Source: Rhizobium sp. Q54
Lineage (GTDB): Bacteria > Pseudomonadota > Alphaproteobacteria > SMXS01
Reading direction: 5' to 3'
DNA length: 63,860 nucleotides
Assembly: GCA_945907245.1 (NCBI GenBank)
Contig: CAMDTB010000011.1
Span: 1-63,860, forward strand
A program made the position numbers and the translations under genes. Below are positions 9,949-19,321 of this stretch, piece by piece. Every line of letters begins with the position of its first letter. Position 1 is the stretch's first letter. The notes beneath the pieces are model-generated. The model was not told where the DNA came from. It worked only from the letters and a program-made list of their open reading frames with translations, and searched no databases.

Positions 9949-11213
9949 GCCTTCCGTCCTTTCCCGGGCTTCAAGACCAGTCCGGCGGCCTTCCTGCCGG
10001 ACCTGATCGCCCCCTCTATGGTGGCAGGCAGGCCAGTATTCGTCCAGTCGCCGGCGAGCAGCAGATTCCCCAGGCTGGTAATGGGGCCCGGCCGTTTGGC
10101 GACCGTCTCCGGGTCCTGGGCGAAAGTGGCGCGCTTCTCCTTGACCACACGGAATTGCGGTACCGGTCCGTCGACGCCCAGCGCCACCTGCACGTCCTTC
10201 CAGCAGCGGGCGGCGATCTCGTCGGCGCCGAGTTGGGCTTCCTCGCGCGCGGCGCTGATGGTGATGGAAACGATGTCGTCGCGGACGAAGATCCACTGGG
10301 CGAAGCCGCCAACCAAGCCCATCAATTCCACCGTGCCATCGCCCATGGGTGGTCTGGGCAGCCGGAAATGGACGTTGACGATGGGCTCTCCCGCGCCCGG
10401 CACCTTAAGGTCGGGCAGCAGCGACGCGGCGTCCCACGGCGGCACGGCGAGGATCACGTCGTCGCCGTCATCCAGCACGACCTGCTCGTCGCCGATGGTG
10501 AATTCGCCGACCTTGCCGCCTTGTGTCGCCAGCGCCTGCACCCGCTCGCCGAAGCGGATGTCGACACCGCGCGATTCAAGAATGTCGATGGCGGGATCGA
10601 TGAAGGATTCCGCCAGGTTGACCTTGGCGATCAGCGGGCGGCATGCTCCGGCGCCGCGTGCGAAGGTCTCCAGCAGGACGGGTTTCATCAGCACGGCTGC
10701 CGCATGCTCGGGCTTTGCGTTGATGGCCGCGATCACCAGCGGCTCCCAAAGGCCTCGGTAGAGCGCGCCCTTCGCCTGCATCACGTCGGCGACCGTCTGG
10801 CGCGGTCCGGCGGTCAACAGCTTGAGCGCCGGCAGGAAGGACAGGAATGACGTGCGTGGTACCCGGCGCCACGGCGCGAAAACCCAGAAAGGAATCGGGC
10901 CCCAGTTGGGGCGTACGGTCCAGCGCTTGCCGCTCTCGACATCGAAGAAGGGGAAGGCGGCGCTCCTGGGGCCGACCATGCGATGGCGGGTCCCGACCTC
11001 GTCGAGGAACTTCATGGCGGCCTTGTTGCCGCTCATCACCAGGTGGTTGCCGTTGTCGATGATGCAATCGAGCGCAGGGTCGTGGAACGAGCGGCAGCGT
11101 CCTCCGGCGCGCTTCGTCGCCTCGATCAGCGTTACCGCCCGGCCGGCGCGCGACAGGGTAAGGGCCGCACTCAGGCCGGCAAGGCCCGCGCCGATGACAT
11201 AGGTCCGTGCCAT
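9945..11213 (-). CDS. hpnE: Hydroxysqualene dehydroxylase HpnE
   Basis: A 422-residue FAD-dependent amine-oxidase/phytoene-desaturase-fold enzyme that reduces hydroxysqualene to squalene. The FAD dinucleotide-binding motif GAGLAGLSAALTLSRAG with VTLIEA opens the protein, followed by the GGRCRSFHD segment and DNGNHLVMSGN. The C-terminal FAD motif LLLAGDWTNTGLPATIEGAI is intact. Length is normal for HpnE. It starts 4 bp after the hpnD stop and overlaps hpnG by 4 bp. With HpnC and HpnD, both in this window, it completes the three-step bacterial route from farnesyl diphosphate to squalene. Confidence 0.95.
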   Translation of the reverse strand: MARTYVIGAGLAGLSAALTLSRAGRAVTLIEATKRAGGRCRSFHDPALDCIIDNGNHLVMSGNKAAMKFLDEVGTRHRMVGPRSAAFPFFDVESGKRWTVRPNWGPIPFWVFAPWRRVPRTSFLSFLPALKLLTAGPRQTVADVMQAKGALYRGLWEPLVIAAINAKPEHAAAVLMKPVLLETFARGAGACRPLIAKVNLAESFIDPAIDILESRGVDIRFGERVQALATQGGKVGEFTIGDEQVVLDDGDDVILAVPPWDAASLLPDLKVPGAGEPIVNVHFRLPRPPMGDGTVELMGLVGGFAQWIFVRDDIVSITISAAREEAQLGADEIAARCWKDVQVALGVDGPVPQFRVVKEKRATFAQDPETVAKRPGPITSLGNLLLAGDWTNTGLPATIEGAIRSGRKAAGLVLKPGKGRKA

Positions 11214-11217
11214 GGGC

Positions 11218-12099
11218 TCAGAACAGACCGTAACGCACGGCGATCCAGAGTTTTTCCAGCTTGGATACGCCGTTGCGGGGACCGTTGGGCAGGTAGCTCC
11301 AGTCCTCTTCCAGCAGGCGGTCGAGGGTCTTGCGATAGACCATCATCATGATGATGGCGGGGCGCATTGCCTTGCGCGAACAGCGGGCAATGGCCTCCTC
11401 AGCCTGTCGGAACTCCTCATCGGCGCGGATGGCCAGCGCCCTGCAGGTTTCGCGCAATCGGGGATCGCCGATGACCACGGCAGGGTCGGCCCACTCGATG
11501 CTGGCCAAAGCCAGCAACTCGCGCGGCAGGTAGAGCCGGCCCATGGCCGCATCCTCCTCGATGTCGCGCAGGATGTTGGTGAGTTGCAGCGCGAGTCCGA
11601 GATGATCGGCGACGGCCTTTCCCGCCGGTCCGGGTTCGCCGAAGATGCACACGCAAAGGCGTCCCACCGCGCAGGCGACCCGGTCGCAATACAGGATCAG
11701 GTCGCCCATCGACGGCGCGCGAATCGGGCCGATGCCGTCCATCTCCATCCCGTCGATGAGGGCGATGAAATCCTTCTTCTCGAGGTGATAGGCATCGATG
11801 GCCGACGCCAGGACGCGGGTGATCGGATGCCCGGGCGAGCCGTGGTAGAGCGCCTCGATCTCGGCGCGCCAGGCCTCGAGGCCGGCGCTCTTGACCTCAT
11901 CGGGATCGTTGCCGTCGGCGATGTCATCCACTTCGCGCGCGAAGGCGTACACGGCGAAAATGGCGTCCCGCTTCTCGGGCGGCAGGAACCGCATCGCCCA
12001 GTAGAACGACGAGCCTGCGGCCGTCACGGTTTCGCGCACCCGCGCGAAATCGGCGGCAGACGTGGATGCATGGGATGATGTCTGTTGAGCGAGCGCCAC
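11218..12099 (-). CDS. hpnD: Presqualene diphosphate synthase HpnD
   Basis: A 293-residue trans-isoprenyl diphosphate synthase (squalene/phytoene synthase fold) that condenses two farnesyl diphosphates to presqualene diphosphate. Both magnesium-binding Asp motifs are present, YAFAREVDDIADG near residue 45 and LTNILRDIEEDAAMGRLYLP near 155. I chose the GTG start at VALAQQTS, which overlaps the end of dxs; homologues start shortly before the FYWAMRFLPPEKRDAI segment. The ribosome binding site is weak, which fits coupling to dxs. It is followed 4 bp later by hpnE. The exact first codon is uncertain. Confidence 0.93.
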   Translation of the reverse strand: MALAQQTSSHASTSAADFARVRETVTAAGSSFYWAMRFLPPEKRDAIFAVYAFAREVDDIADGNDPDEVKSAGLEAWRAEIEALYHGSPGHPITRVLASAIDAYHLEKKDFIALIDGMEMDGIGPIRAPSMGDLILYCDRVACAVGRLCVCIFGEPGPAGKAVADHLGLALQLTNILRDIEEDAAMGRLYLPRELLALASIEWADPAVVIGDPRLRETCRALAIRADEEFRQAEEAIARCSRKAMRPAIIMMMVYRKTLDRLLEEDWSYLPNGPRNGVSKLEKLWIAVRYGLF

Positions 12100-12113
12100 G
12101 ACGATACCAGGGG

Positions 12114-14030
12114 TCAGTTGGCGCCAACCTCCCGCACGAGTTGCGGCTGGCCGAGCGCCCCCAGCACTGTCGTGACCACATCGGACCACGTCAAGCCTGC
12201 TTCAGCATATTGCTGCTCGGGGGTGCCGTGCCCGACGAAGAAATCGGGCAGGGTCATGGTGCGGACCTTGAGGCCCTTGTCGAGCAGGCCGGTGCCGGCC
12301 ATGTACTGCAGCACATGCGCACCGAAACCGCCGGCGGCGCCGTCCTCGATGGTCACCAGCACTTCGTGCTCCAGCGCCAGGCGGCGGATCAGCGCGGTGT
12401 CGAGAGGCTTGGCGAAACGGGCGTCCGCCACCGTCGGGCGCAGGCCGTAATGGCCCAGCTCGTCGGCGGCGCGAAGGCACTCATGCAGGCGCGAGCCCAG
12501 CGACAGCAGGGCGATGCGGCTGCCCTCGCGCAGGATGCGGCCCTTGCCGATCGGCAGCACCTGCCCGCGATCGGGCAGGGGAACGCCGACACCTTCGCCG
12601 CGCGGATAACGCAGCGCGGACGGGCGGTCGTCGATGGCCAGCGACGTGACCAGCATGTGCTTGAGCTCGGCCTCGTCGGCCGGCGCCATCACCACGAAGT
12701 CGGGCAGGCAGCAAAGATAGGCTAGGTCGTAGCTCCCGGCGTGAGTCGCGCCGTCCTGGCCGACCAGGCCGGCGCGGTCCATGGCGAATCGGACGGGCAG
12801 GCGCTGGATGGCGACATCGTGGACTACCTGGTCGTAGGCGCGCTGCAGGAAGGTGGAGTAGATCGCGACCACCGGCCTGACGCCCTCGGTGGCGAGGCCC
12901 GCGGCGAAGGTCACGGCATGCTGCTCGGCGATGCCCACATCATAGGTACGCTCGGGAAAGCGCTTGCCGAAGATGTCCAGGCCGGTGCCGGACGGCATGG
13001 CGGCGGTGATCGCCACGATGGACGGATCGTGCTCGGCTTCCTCGATCAGGCCCTGCGCGAACACATTGGTGTAGCTCGGCGCCTTCGGCGTGGACTTGGC
13101 CTGCTCGAGCGTATCCGGGTTGAACTTGGCGACCGCATGGTACTTTTCCGCGTTCGGTGCGCTGAACGGATGGCCGTGGCCCTTTTCCGTGATGATGTGC
13201 AGCAGCACCGGACCCTGCTTGTCGCTGTCCCGGATGCGGTCGAGCACGGTCACCAGATGATCGACGTCATGGCCATCGACGGGACCGACATAGGTGAAAC
13301 CCAGATCCTCGAACAGGGTGCCCTTGCTCCCGGTTTCCGCATAAACCCTGGTGCGCGCTTCCGCGTCGGCGAAATCCGAGGGGAAGGCGGCCGACATGCG
13401 CGCCTTGATCTCGTCCAGCGACAGCAGCGGGTTTTCGTCGACGAGGCGCGCCAGGTAATGGCTCAGCGCGCCGACAGCCGGCGCGATCGACATGGCGTTG
13501 TCGTTCAGCACCACCAGCAGACGCGAGTTCAGCGCGCCGGCGTTGTTCATGGCCTCGTAGGCCATGCCCGCGCTCATCGCGCCGTCACCGATCACCGCGA
13601 TGACATTGTTGGCGCCGCCCTTCATGTCGCGCGCCACGGCCATGCCGAGCGCGGCGGAGATCGAGGTGGAGCTGTGCGCGGCGCCGAACGGGTCGTACTC
13701 GCTCTCGGTGCGCTTGGTGAACCCGTAAAGGCCGTCCTTCTGGCGAATCGAACGGATGCGGTCGCGGCGGCCGGTCAGGATCTTGTGCGGATAGGCCTGG
13801 TGGCTGACGTCCCAGATGATCCGGTCGGCCGGTGTCTCGAACACATAGTGCAGCGCCACCGTCAGTTCGACAACGCCAAGGCCGGCACCGAAATGACCGC
13901 CGGTCTGCGACGCCGCGTCGATCACTTCGGCCCGCAACTCGTCGGCGACCTGCCGAAGCTGGCCCGGTTGCAGGGTGCGGAGGTTGTCCGGAGTAATGAT
14001 GCTGTCGAGTAGCGGAGTCTTTAACGCCAT
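12114..14030 (-). CDS. dxs: 1-deoxy-D-xylulose-5-phosphate synthase
   Basis: A 638-residue thiamine-diphosphate enzyme condensing pyruvate and glyceraldehyde 3-phosphate, the entry and usually rate-limiting step of the MEP pathway. The TPP-binding motif ([18 protein letters not shown]) is near residue 150, the catalytic-Glu region of the transketolase domain is [18 protein letters not shown], and the [11 protein letters not shown] and GGFGAHVL segments of the C-terminal domain are present. Length is typical. It is the first gene of a leftward unit dxs-hpnD-hpnE-hpnG, so precursor supply and squalene formation are probably co-expressed from a promoter in the 170 bp before the start. Confidence 0.98.
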   Translation of the reverse strand: MALKTPLLDSIITPDNLRTLQPGQLRQVADELRAEVIDAASQTGGHFGAGLGVVELTVALHYVFETPADRIIWDVSHQAYPHKILTGRRDRIRSIRQKDGLYGFTKRTESEYDPFGAAHSSTSISAALGMAVARDMKGGANNVIAVIGDGAMSAGMAYEAMNNAGALNSRLLVVLNDNAMSIAPAVGALSHYLARLVDENPLLSLDEIKARMSAAFPSDFADAEARTRVYAETGSKGTLFEDLGFTYVGPVDGHDVDHLVTVLDRIRDSDKQGPVLLHIITEKGHGHPFSAPNAEKYHAVAKFNPDTLEQAKSTPKAPSYTNVFAQGLIEEAEHDPSIVAITAAMPSGTGLDIFGKRFPERTYDVGIAEQHAVTFAAGLATEGVRPVVAIYSTFLQRAYDQVVHDVAIQRLPVRFAMDRAGLVGQDGATHAGSYDLAYLCCLPDFVVMAPADEAELKHMLVTSLAIDDRPSALRYPRGEGVGVPLPDRGQVLPIGKGRILREGSRIALLSLGSRLHECLRAADELGHYGLRPTVADARFAKPLDTALIRRLALEHEVLVTIEDGAAGGFGAHVLQYMAGTGLLDKGLKVRTMTLPDFFVGHGTPEQQYAEAGLTWSDVVTTVLGALGQPQLVREVGAN

Positions 14031-14132
14031 CTGTCCAAGTCGTTGGTGGTCATGATCCGTGGGATGGGACGGTTACACTGCCCCGGCCGTTTTGCATAGC
14101 AATATGCGCCTCGAAACGCCCCAAACCCCGGT

Positions 14133-14147
14133 CATATTCCAAATATG
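14133..14147. promoter_or_regulatory. Inverted repeat upstream of dxs
   Basis: CATATT and AATATG form a perfect inverted repeat with a 3-bp spacer, about 105 bp before the dxs start and in an AT-rich patch of an otherwise GC-rich sequence. It could be an operator or part of the dxs promoter. The protein that would bind it is unknown. Confidence 0.3.
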
Positions 14148-14203
14148 GTAGTCTATCGTCGGCGTAACGCCAACGCCTTGTCATATCTTGGCGGAATCGC
14201 CGA

Positions 14204-15343
14204 TCAGGTGTGACCTTTTTGATACTGTCGGCCTTTCCAGCTGCTGGCCGTGCCGCGCCAGTAGTTGATCGCCGAATCCAGCGTCATCGCGCCATACAGC
14301 GCGGCCGTAACCGGCAGCAACAGGGCTTCCGGCGCGGTTCTGTCATAGTCGCGCAGGGTCGGGCGGTAGGCCGTCGCCATGCCGATCCAGGCCAGCACCC
14401 CGGCGCTCCCGGCGATCATATTTTGGTGAATTGGCCATGATAGCGCGAGCAGCGGCGGCGCGAGGAAGGTGAGTCCGAGACCGGCAAGCGTGCCTGCCAG
14501 CAGCGCACCCGAATACCGCAGCTGGGTAAAGGCGGTGCGGGAGACCATCTGCCAGAGATCGCTCAGCGCCGGCGAAACCCGCAGGCTGCTTGTGCCATCG
14601 GCGAGACCGAGCCAGATCAGGCCGCCGGTCCGCTTGACCGCCGCGGCCAGCGAGCAGTCGTCGATCAGGTCGCCGCGGATGGCGCCGATGCCGCCGATAC
14701 GCGAGAGCGCGTCGCGGCGCAGCAGCACGCAGCCACCGGCCGCGCCGGCGATCTTCGACCTGGGGTCGTTCACGGCGGAGAACGGGTAGAGCATCTGGAA
14801 GAAGAACACGAAGGCCGGCACCAGCAGCCGTTCCCAGAAGTGCACGCAGTGAAGCCGGGCCATCAGCGACACGAGGTCGAGCCGCCGCGTCTCGGCGAAC
14901 GCCACCAGGTCGGCCAGAACCCGCGGTTCGTGGACGATGTCGGCGTCGGAGAACCAGACATAGTCGGCGGGCAGGGGGGCGGCGCGGCGCAGGCCGGTGT
15001 CGAGCGCCCACAGCTTGCCGCTCCAGCCTTCGGGCAGCTTTTCGCCCTGCACGACCTCGATGTTGCCGCTGACGGCTCGGGCGATGTCACCGGTGCCGTC
15101 CGTACTGGAGTCGTCGACGACGATGATGGAGAGCGCGCCCCGATAGTCCTGGCGCGCCAGCGCCTCGACACAGGCGCCGATGGACGGCGCCTCGTTGCGC
15201 GCGGGCACGATGGCGACGACCGATGGCCAGCGATCCGGCAGGGGCGATTTCGTCAGGCGTTGGTCGGCGCGCCAGAAACGGTGGTGGAACAGCAGCAGCC
15301 AGGCCCAGATCGCCAGCGTCAGCAGGCCCAGCGGCGCCAGCAT
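14204..15343 (-). CDS. hpnB: Hopanoid-associated glycosyltransferase HpnB
   Basis: A 379-residue membrane glycosyltransferase of family 2. An N-terminal helix (LGLLTLAIWAWLLLF) leads to a GT-A domain with VVAIVPARNEAPSIGACVEA, VVDDSSTDGTGDIA and the metal-binding DAD (VWFSDADIVHEP). Further hydrophobic segments lie near residues 175-195 and in the last 110 residues. This is the pattern of HpnB, a glycosyltransferase found in hopanoid clusters and often linked to head-group glycosylation; its exact substrate is not proven. The ATG overlaps the hpnC stop by one base (TGATG), so translation is coupled. Confidence 0.88.
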   Translation of the reverse strand: MLAPLGLLTLAIWAWLLLFHHRFWRADQRLTKSPLPDRWPSVVAIVPARNEAPSIGACVEALARQDYRGALSIIVVDDSSTDGTGDIARAVSGNIEVVQGEKLPEGWSGKLWALDTGLRRAAPLPADYVWFSDADIVHEPRVLADLVAFAETRRLDLVSLMARLHCVHFWERLLVPAFVFFFQMLYPFSAVNDPRSKIAGAAGGCVLLRRDALSRIGGIGAIRGDLIDDCSLAAAVKRTGGLIWLGLADGTSSLRVSPALSDLWQMVSRTAFTQLRYSGALLAGTLAGLGLTFLAPPLLALSWPIHQNMIAGSAGVLAWIGMATAYRPTLRDYDRTAPEALLLPVTAALYGAMTLDSAINYWRGTASSWKGRQYQKGHT

Positions 15344-16188
15344 CACCGCCTGCGGCCCAGCACGACGTCGAGCACGCCCGATGCCGTGCAGCGCAGGGCC
15401 GCCGGCTTGCTTAGCTCGACACGGGTGGTGATCGGATCCTCGCGCATCAGGCGCAAGGTCAGCCGGTCGGCGATGCGGATGATGACCGCCGATTCGAGGG
15501 CGAGCCGCCGGCTCTTCAGCACGCCGGGCAGCTGTCTTGCATCGCGCAGCAACGCCTCGGTGCCGTCGAGGCACTGGTCCATCACCCGTCGCAGGCCGGG
15601 CGTCGTGACCGGTTTCGCCAGATCCTCGGTGACGGCGCCGGCCTCGAGCAGCCATGCCTGCGGCAGATAGACGCGGTCCATCTCGGCGTAGTCGTCGGCG
15701 CAGTCCTGCAGATGGTTGATCACCTGCAGTGCGTTGCACAGGGCGTCCGAACGCGCATAGTCCGTCCTGTCCTCGCCGTGCAGGTCGAGCAGGTACCGTC
15801 CCACGGGCGAGGCCGACCGGTTGCAGTAGTCGATCAGCTCGTCCCAGCTTTCATAGCGGCTTTTCACCGCGTCCTGCTTGAACGCCGAGATCAGGTCGAG
15901 GCAGTGCGTTGCGGAGACGCCGGTCTGCTGGTTGCTGCGCCGCATGGCGTGACCCTTGGCATAGGCCGGATCGTCGGTCTCGCCGCGCACCGCCCGGGCG
16001 AAGCCCTCCAGCCGGGCGACCTTCTCGTCTGCCGGCAGGTGCGGATTGTCGGCGACGTCGTCGATGGCGCGGGCGAACGCGTAATACACCGCGACGTGCG
16101 GTCGCAGCTTCTTCGGCAGCAGGAAGGAACCGACGGGAAAGTTTTCGTCCGCGGCGCCCTTGCCGGATGGGGTTTCAGCCTCGCTCAT
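15343..16188 (-). CDS. hpnC: Hydroxysqualene synthase HpnC
   Basis: A 281-residue squalene/phytoene-synthase-fold enzyme, the HpnC partner that converts presqualene diphosphate to hydroxysqualene. Asp motifs YAFARAIDDVADN (about residue 40) and VINHLQDCADDYAEMDRVYLP (about 150) are intact. It differs from HpnD in its N-terminal GSFLLPKKLRPHVAVYY segment, typical of HpnC. It is followed by hpnB with a one-base TGATG overlap. It lies apart from the hpnD-hpnE-hpnG unit, separated by dxs and its upstream region, so the squalene genes form two leftward units here. Confidence 0.94.
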   Translation of the reverse strand: MSEAETPSGKGAADENFPVGSFLLPKKLRPHVAVYYAFARAIDDVADNPHLPADEKVARLEGFARAVRGETDDPAYAKGHAMRRSNQQTGVSATHCLDLISAFKQDAVKSRYESWDELIDYCNRSASPVGRYLLDLHGEDRTDYARSDALCNALQVINHLQDCADDYAEMDRVYLPQAWLLEAGAVTEDLAKPVTTPGLRRVMDQCLDGTEALLRDARQLPGVLKSRRLALESAVIIRIADRLTLRLMREDPITTRVELSKPAALRCTASGVLDVVLGRRR

Positions 16189-16227
16189 GAATGCGGTGAT
16201 AGCAGCGGCCCGCGAGGCGGTCGACTG

Positions 16228-17586
16228 CTACCTGTACTGCGCTTCCAGATCGTCGCGCAGATACTTGCCGGCGCGGAAGAAATGGAACGCCGCCCAGGCG
16301 TAGATGAACAGGAATCCCAGCATCGAGTAGCGCAGGGATTCATGGCCGAATCGCGAGACCATGAAGTCGCTGACCATGCCGACGAGGAACGGACCGAGGC
16401 CCATGCCGACCAGGTTGGTGATCATCAGGAACACCGCAATGGCCGTGGCGCGCATGCGCAGGCTCACGATCAGCTGGATCACCGCGTTGACCGGGCCGAC
16501 ATAGCAGGTATAGGCCGCGCCCGGGATCGCCATCAGCGCGATCGCGATGACGTAGCTGTGCACGGGGATGCCGAGCACCTGGTAGATCGTCGCAGGCAAC
16601 AGCAGCACCAGCGCGGCGATCGGGATTGCCGGGATCATGGCGATTCCTGGAATCCAGACATACCAGCGCGCGTCGCGCACCGCGAGCTTGTCGGCCAGCC
16701 AGCCGCCGAGCAGGACGCCGATGCCGCCGCCCAGCACGATCGAAGGCGCCAGCCAGACGCCGATCTGGCTCGACCTGAGGCCGTGCGAGCGTTCGAAGAA
16801 CGCCGGGATCCAGGTCTGGGACACCGCGCCGCCGAACACGATGAGCGACGTGCCGGCGAACAGGTGCAGCAGGGACCAGCGGTGGAACAGGAACGACACC
16901 ACCTCGCCGAACGACGGCGGCGGCAATCCGCCCAGCGATTCCTGGTGGTCCGAGAAGCCTCGCGGCGGCTCGCGCAGCGTCTTTTGCAGCACGATCGCCA
17001 CCAGCAGTCCGGGTGCGCCGACCAACAGCAGCGCCATGCGCCAGCCATAGGCGTCGTTGATGATGCCGCCCAGCGCGTAGCCGGCCAGCGAGCCGATCGG
17101 AATGCCCAGGCCGAAGATGGCCAGCGCAAAGGCGCGGCGTTCCTTGGGGAAATAGTCCGCGATGATCGACTGGGATGCCGGCACGCAGCCGGCCTCGCCG
17201 ATCCCGACGCCCATCCGCGCAAGGAACATCTGCCACATGTTGTGCGTGGCGCCGCAAACGGCGGTCATCAGGCTCCACAGCGCCAGGGACGCCGAGATGA
17301 TGCGCTTGCGCTTGTGCCGGTCGGCCGCCCAGGCCAGCGGAATGCCCAGGGTGATGTAGGTGATGGTGAAGGCCAGGCCCGAGATGGCACCGGCTTCCCA
17401 GTCGGTGAGCTTGAGGTCGATGGCGATGGAGTTCAGCAGGATCGCGATGATGTTGCGGTCCATGTGGCTGAACGAGAACACTACCGTCAGCAGGCCCAGC
17501 ACATACCAGCGATACTTGCCGGTATACGCCGGCGCCAGCCCCTTCACAGGGGCGTCGGACGGAACGGCGGTGATCACTTTCGACAA
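16228..17586 (-). CDS. MFS transporter, spinster-like
   Basis: A 452-residue major facilitator with about 12 membrane helices. The first helix region reads YVLGLLTVVFSFSHMDRNII, and the MFS loop motif between helices 2 and 3 is present as AWAADRHKRKRII. GRMGVGIGEAGC-like and PASQSIIADYFPKERRAFAL segments place it with spinster/Spns-type carriers that move lipids or organic anions. The first codon is TTG, with only a weak binding site; a GTG three codons later is an alternative. It precedes hpnC by 39 bp on the same strand, but spinster-like carriers also accompany catabolic genes, and the isomerase on the other side points that way. The substrate is unknown. Confidence 0.85.
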   Translation of the reverse strand: MSKVITAVPSDAPVKGLAPAYTGKYRWYVLGLLTVVFSFSHMDRNIIAILLNSIAIDLKLTDWEAGAISGLAFTITYITLGIPLAWAADRHKRKRIISASLALWSLMTAVCGATHNMWQMFLARMGVGIGEAGCVPASQSIIADYFPKERRAFALAIFGLGIPIGSLAGYALGGIINDAYGWRMALLLVGAPGLLVAIVLQKTLREPPRGFSDHQESLGGLPPPSFGEVVSFLFHRWSLLHLFAGTSLIVFGGAVSQTWIPAFFERSHGLRSSQIGVWLAPSIVLGGGIGVLLGGWLADKLAVRDARWYVWIPGIAMIPAIPIAALVLLLPATIYQVLGIPVHSYVIAIALMAIPGAAYTCYVGPVNAVIQLIVSLRMRATAIAVFLMITNLVGMGLGPFLVGMVSDFMVSRFGHESLRYSMLGFLFIYAWAAFHFFRAGKYLRDDLEAQYR

Positions 17587-17691
17587 TGTAGGGGACCCGG
17601 CAGCAAGCAGCCGTTGTTGTAGGTGGCCACCGTTGTCCTGACAAGGGAAGCAGCCGTATGTGTTGCAGAATATTCTTGCAATGATGCAAAC

Positions 17692-18336
17692 GTGCTACAG
17701 GATGGCCGCCGGCCAGGGGAGGCAACGATCACCACACCCATCGATTTCTATTTCGACTTCATCTCGCCGTTCGGGTTCTTCGCCGCGAGACAGATCGATG
17801 CGCTGGCCGGCAAGCATGGCAGATCGGTCAGCTGGCGGCCGTTCAACCTGCGCACCGTGGCCATCGCGACGGGCTTCGACAAGCCGATGGTCGCCTATCC
17901 CATCAAGGGCGAGTACTTCAAGCGCGACGTGCCGCGTCTGGCCCGGCTTTACGGCGTCCAGCCATGGAACCTGGCCGATGTGCGCAATGCCAACGTGGCG
18001 GTGGCGGGCCGGGCGTTCTACTGGCTTGCCGACCACGACGAGGCGGCCGCCAAGCGGCTTGCCCTCGGCATCTACCATGCGCTCTATTGCGAGGCGACCA
18101 ACGCCTGCGACCCGGACTGGATCGCGGCGGAGATCGGGAAGATGGGATTCGACGCGGATGCCTACCGGGTCAGCGTCGACGACCCGGACATGAAGGCGCG
18201 CTACAAGCGGCTGACGGAAGAGGCCATGGAGAAGGGCGTGTTCGGCTCGCCCTACATCGTGGTGGACGGCGAGCCCTTCTGGGGCTCGGACAGGCTTTGG
18301 ATGGTGGAGAAGTGGCTGGCTGATGGCGGGTGGTAA
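17692..18336 (+). CDS. 2-hydroxychromene-2-carboxylate isomerase family protein (DsbA fold)
   Basis: A glutathione-transferase-kappa/DsbA-fold protein similar to NahD, the isomerase of naphthalene degradation. The opening FYFDFISPFGFFAARQID carries the catalytic Ser-Pro, and the end has VFGSPYIVVDGEPFWGSDRLWM. The start is unusual: no ATG exists in frame. GTG at 17692 is the start given here, yet the best Shine-Dalgarno (GGGGAGG) sits five bases before an ATC at 17728, exactly where homologues begin. It is followed by the APH-like gene with a 14-bp overlap. Members are often found in pathways without naphthalene, so the substrate is open. Confidence 0.8.
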   Translation: MLQDGRRPGEATITTPIDFYFDFISPFGFFAARQIDALAGKHGRSVSWRPFNLRTVAIATGFDKPMVAYPIKGEYFKRDVPRLARLYGVQPWNLADVRNANVAVAGRAFYWLADHDEAAAKRLALGIYHALYCEATNACDPDWIAAEIGKMGFDADAYRVSVDDPDMKARYKRLTEEAMEKGVFGSPYIVVDGEPFWGSDRLWMVEKWLADGGW

Positions 18337-19321
18337 TATCGATGCGGCGCTGGAAGCCGCGACCAGGAAATATCTGTCGGCGACCGGGATCGCCGACCTG
18401 AAGCGGCTGTCGGCCGGTGCGTCCCAGGAAACCTGGTCGTTCGATGCGCCGACGGCGTATGGTTTGCAGGAGCTGATCCTGCGGCGCGCGCCCGGCGGCG
18501 TGCCGGAAAGCCGCTCGACGGCCATCGGCCAGGTCCGCGAGGCCAGGCTGATACAGATCTGCCACAGTCACGGCGTCAAGGCGCCGAACGTGCGCTTTGT
18601 GCTGCAGCCCGAGGACGGGCTGGGCGTCGGCTTCGTCATGGACCGCGTGGCCGGCGAGACGCTGGCGCCGCGCGTGCTTCGCGATGACCTCTACGCCGAG
18701 GCGCGGCCGAAGATGGCGGGCCAGTGCGGCGAGGCCGCGGCCTCGATCCATGACGTGCCCATGGCGGAGGTAGACTTCCTCGAGGAGATCACGCCGCAGC
18801 AGCAGTGGCAGAACACCTGGAACGCCTACGAGAAGTATTTCCTCGAATGGTCGCCGTCGCCGGTGTTCGACTACGCGCTGCGCTGGCTGAAGGAGCGGGT
18901 GCCGGCGCGCGACCGCGTGACCCTGGTCCACGGCGACTTCCGCAACGGCAACATCATCTGGGGACCGGAAGGCCTGCGCACCATCCTCGACTGGGAGATC
19001 GCCCATTTCGGCGATCCCATGGAGGACCTGGCCTGGATCTGCATCAACTCGTGGCGTTTCGGCAGCATCGACAAGCCGGTCGGCGGCTTCGGCCGGCGCG
19101 AGGACATGTTCGAGGGCTACGAGAAGGTCTCCGGCGTGAAGGTGGACCCGGAGCGGGTGAAGTTCTGGGAAATCTTCGGGAGTCTCAGATGGGGCATCAC
19201 CTGCCGCTCCATGGCGTTCACTCACCTGACCGGCCACGACCGTTCCGTCGAGCGCCCGGCCATCGGCCGCCGTTCGTCCGAATGCGAGGCCGACCTGATG
19301 ATCCTGCTGGGGAAGAACTGA
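18323..19321 (+). CDS. APH-family phosphotransferase (ACAD-associated)
   Basis: A 332-residue aminoglycoside-phosphotransferase-fold kinase of the kind encoded next to acyl-CoA dehydrogenases (ACAD10/11-like). The Brenner motif VHGDFRNGNIIW and the metal-binding ILDWEIAHFGDPMEDLAW are intact near residues 207 and 220. The N-terminal part has an RLSAGASQETWSFD nucleotide loop and the LILRRAPGG strand with the conserved Lys replaced by Arg. It probably phosphorylates a hydroxy-acyl substrate rather than an antibiotic. It overlaps the isomerase by 14 bp and the DUF6285 gene by one base (TGATG), so the three genes form a tight operon. Confidence 0.88.
   Translation: MAGGNIDAALEAATRKYLSATGIADLKRLSAGASQETWSFDAPTAYGLQELILRRAPGGVPESRSTAIGQVREARLIQICHSHGVKAPNVRFVLQPEDGLGVGFVMDRVAGETLAPRVLRDDLYAEARPKMAGQCGEAAASIHDVPMAEVDFLEEITPQQQWQNTWNAYEKYFLEWSPSPVFDYALRWLKERVPARDRVTLVHGDFRNGNIIWGPEGLRTILDWEIAHFGDPMEDLAWICINSWRFGSIDKPVGGFGRREDMFEGYEKVSGVKVDPERVKFWEIFGSLRWGITCRSMAFTHLTGHDRSVERPAIGRRSSECEADLMILLGKN

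Noticed and set aside
12741-14012. A 423-residue open frame opposite dxs.
   Set aside because: Antisense shadow of dxs, with no recognisable domain.
15712-17622. A 636-residue open frame opposite hpnC and the MFS gene.
   Set aside because: It spans the gap between two real genes on the other strand and is low-complexity His/Asp/Arg text.
18323-19321. Calling the APH-fold protein an antibiotic resistance gene.
   Set aside because: Its pairing with DUF6285 and acyl-CoA dehydrogenase genes fits metabolic kinases, not aminoglycoside kinases.
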